A DNA stretch of 64,000 nt from assembly GCA_014896535.1 (NCBI GenBank), contig JADBKE010000018.1, positions 67,501-131,500 on the forward strand, read 5' to 3'. How positions within the stretch are numbered: the first letter of the stretch is position 1; every line of letters begins with the position of its first letter. Source of the DNA: Candidatus Fermentithermobacillaceae bacterium (lineage in GTDB: Bacteria; Bacillota; Sulfobacillia; Fermentithermobacillales; DUSS01). The position numbers and the translations under genes were made by a program. The notes beneath the pieces are model-generated. The model had not been told where the DNA came from and searched no databases. It saw only the letters and a list, made by a program, of their open reading frames with translations. Below are positions 63,939 through 64,000 of the stretch, piece after piece.

Positions 63939-64000
63939 ATGGCGATGGAGTACTTCTATGAAGGTCAGGAAAAGAGGCATTCTGTCTGGCCATACGTTCT
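63939..64000 (+). CDS. 5' end of an unidentified gene, cut by the window edge
   Basis: Two overlapping readings remain open at the edge. From ATG 63939 the product begins MAMEYFYEGQEKRHSVWPYV, the polar-then-hydrophobic pattern of a membrane-anchored protein such as an HtrA-like protease. From ATG 63958 (with GGAG 7 nt before) it begins MKVRKRGILSGHTF. A strong AAAGGAGGT lies at 63887-63894 but is too far from either. The 63682-63938 gap shows no other gene. Confidence 0.35.
   Translation, partial: MAMEYFYEGQEKRHSVWPYV

Overview
This window is the replication-origin region of a spore-forming, probably anaerobic member of the Bacillota (Clostridia-like), of medium-high GC content. The evidence is gene content and order: dnaA-dnaN-remB-gyrB-gyrA on the minus strand face rpmH-rnpA-yidD-yidC-jag-mnmE-mnmG-rsmG-noc-parA-parB on the plus strand. 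Sporulation-lineage genes are present (yyaC, lonC, bofA, yybS-like). A four-subunit pyruvate-type ferredoxin oxidoreductase points to anaerobic metabolism. TTG and GTG starts are unusually frequent. The identification to species is open; this is inference from the sequence alone.

Layout, left to right. 1-4.8 kb (minus): the 3'-truncated gltX and a por operon (porC-porD-porA-porB), each behind a leader that can fold into competing stems. 5.0-6.6 kb (plus): a D-aminoacylase-like amidohydrolase. 6.6-8.9 kb: tRNA-Thr, three tandem paralogous secreted-type jelly-roll-like proteins, tRNA-Gly. 8.9-21.4 kb (minus): one long co-directional block that reads, in transcription order, dnaA, dnaN, a DUF721/DciA-like gene with a zinc ribbon (recF is absent), remB-like, gyrB, gyrA, archease, rtcB, mtnP, mtnA. 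21.4-21.8 kb: the dnaA-rpmH intergenic part of oriC with DnaA boxes and a strong rpmH promoter. 21.8-31.2 kb (plus): rpmH to parB, ended by a perfect parS. 31.3-45.2 kb (plus): alr, an M23 peptidase-bactofilin pair, a phosphoribosyltransferase, yyaC, a UPF0180 gene (minus), a TPR/beta-propeller/membrane/CvpA-like cluster, DUF951, then a duplicated-cassette membrane-fusion protein with a MacB-type ABC transporter and its own two-component system. 45.4-53.6 kb: rpsF-ssb-rpsR, a YybS-like membrane protein, rplI-lonC-dnaB and a COG2509-type flavoprotein. 53.7-55.5 kb: six tRNAs (four Ser, two Arg) around tadA, then the SRP RNA. 55.6-59.0 kb: dnaX-ybaB-recR-yaaL-bofA. 59.1-64.0 kb: two divergent LysM/M23 peptidases, murA and the first codons of a further gene.

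How it works together: most of the window is replication initiation, chromosome segregation, tRNA modification and translation, in the order typical of Bacillota. The accessory parts are the three-paralogue operon at 7-8.5 kb, the envelope cluster at 32.7-39.2 kb, the efflux/two-component cassette at 39.5-45.2 kb and the RNA-repair/methionine-salvage tail on the gyrase operon.

The most notable observations are: (1) an abrupt collapse of a very strong G-over-C strand bias exactly at parS; (2) a four-segment alternating attenuator, with a possible 26-codon leader peptide, before the por operon; (3) a DnaA whose Walker A motif has Ser-Asp in place of the usual Gly-Gly; (4) a Noc-like protein whose CTP-binding motifs are eroded next to a normal ParB; (5) loss of recF with a DciA-like zinc-ribbon protein in its place; (6) an 11-bp-phased triplet of DnaA-box-like sites at 39.3 kb, far from oriC; (7) a complete serine tRNA set, and the tRNA-Arg(ACG) substrate of TadA beside tadA.
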